From Arthrobacter ipis (lineage in GTDB: Bacteria > Actinomycetota > Actinomycetes > Actinomycetales > Micrococcaceae), in NCBI RefSeq assembly GCF_014694315.1, contig NZ_JAAOXD010000001.1, positions 1 to 64,000 on the forward strand: a DNA stretch of 64,000 nucleotides, in the 5' to 3' direction. The position numbers were made by a program, and so were the translations under genes. The notes under the pieces were generated by a model, which had not been told where the DNA came from, did no database searches, and worked only from the letters and a program-made list of their open reading frames with translations. This document shows positions 63,950 to 64,000 of this stretch, one piece after another (position 1 is the first letter of the stretch; each line of letters begins with the position of its first letter).

Positions 63950-64000
63950 GCCGGGGGCGTCCGGCAGCCCGCGGGGTTGCTGCAGGGCTGCTGGCCGTCA
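63946..64000 (+). CDS. lpqB: Lipoprotein LpqB, 5' end (partial)
   Basis: GTG 63946 overlaps the mtrB stop (GTGA) and opens a frame reading MSRGRPAARGVAAGLLAV to the end of the window. A basic start followed by a hydrophobic stretch fits a lipoprotein signal. The mtrA-mtrB-lpqB order makes LpqB the expected product; the lipobox lies outside the window. Confidence 0.75.
   Translation, partial: MSRGRPAARGVAAGLLAV

Overview
This window is a chromosomal segment of a high-GC actinobacterium, most likely Arthrobacter or Pseudarthrobacter (Micrococcaceae). That assignment is inferred from protein content (mtrA-mtrB-lpqB, AdnAB-type helicase-nucleases, a UvrD2-type helicase with tetracysteine and HRDC domains, sigK-rskA, a UPF0182 protein), frequent GTG/TTG starts, ATGA/GTGA gene overlaps and third-position GC bias. 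Nearly all of it is single-copy housekeeping and stress-response sequence. I see no prophage, insertion sequence, CRISPR array or rRNA gene.

Layout: (1) 1-3.7 kb, end of a heme operon: hemD 3' end, hemB, a luciferase-like flavin oxidoreductase, hemL, closed by a strong palindromic terminator. (2) 3.8-6.5 kb, methionine importer metN-metI-metQ on the minus strand. (3) 6.7-20.3 kb, DNA repair and nucleotide metabolism: DEDDh exonuclease, alkyltransferase-like protein, the adnA-adnB pair, a phosphotransferase, nudC, a UvrD2-like helicase and a YgjP-like metallopeptidase. (4) 20.4-32.4 kb, envelope and membrane genes: DUF2342 protein, Lon-like PDZ protease, UPF0182 protein, two initiator tRNA genes, a cytochrome b561-like protein, photolyase, PspA and a TPM-domain protein. 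(5) 32.7-41 kb: HtrA-like protease, etfB-etfA, PIG-L deacetylase, a MerR/TipA regulator, the sigK-rskA pair, trmL and a J-domain protein. (6) 41.3-47 kb, sulfur and redox genes: lipoprotein, DoxX-like protein, Cys-rich HTH regulator, cysteine desulfurase, FAD oxidoreductase and mnmA. (7) 47-53 kb, a peptide ABC importer. (8) 53-61 kb: chorismate mutase, a cysteine-free MetE-like protein and a tightly coupled six-gene MoxR/DUF58/DUF4129/DUF4350 operon. (9) 61-64 kb: mtrA, mtrB and the start of lpqB.

The most informative signals are regulatory. A 29-bp operator (TTCTAAAA-N13-TTTTAGAA) lies over the -10 element of the doxX-like gene and, with one mismatch, over the -10 of the FAD oxidoreductase gene about 3.3 kb away; a half-degenerate copy adjoins the promoter of the Cys-rich regulator that probably binds it. 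The MerR-type gene has the 19-bp promoter spacer expected of that family, with a perfect inverted repeat inside it. Eleven genes have a TANNNT hexamer 6 (once 7) nt before the start codon, the geometry of leaderless transcripts. A sequence matching the mycobacterial SigK promoter consensus, as I remember it, lies upstream of sigK. None of these claims has been tested beyond reading the sequence.
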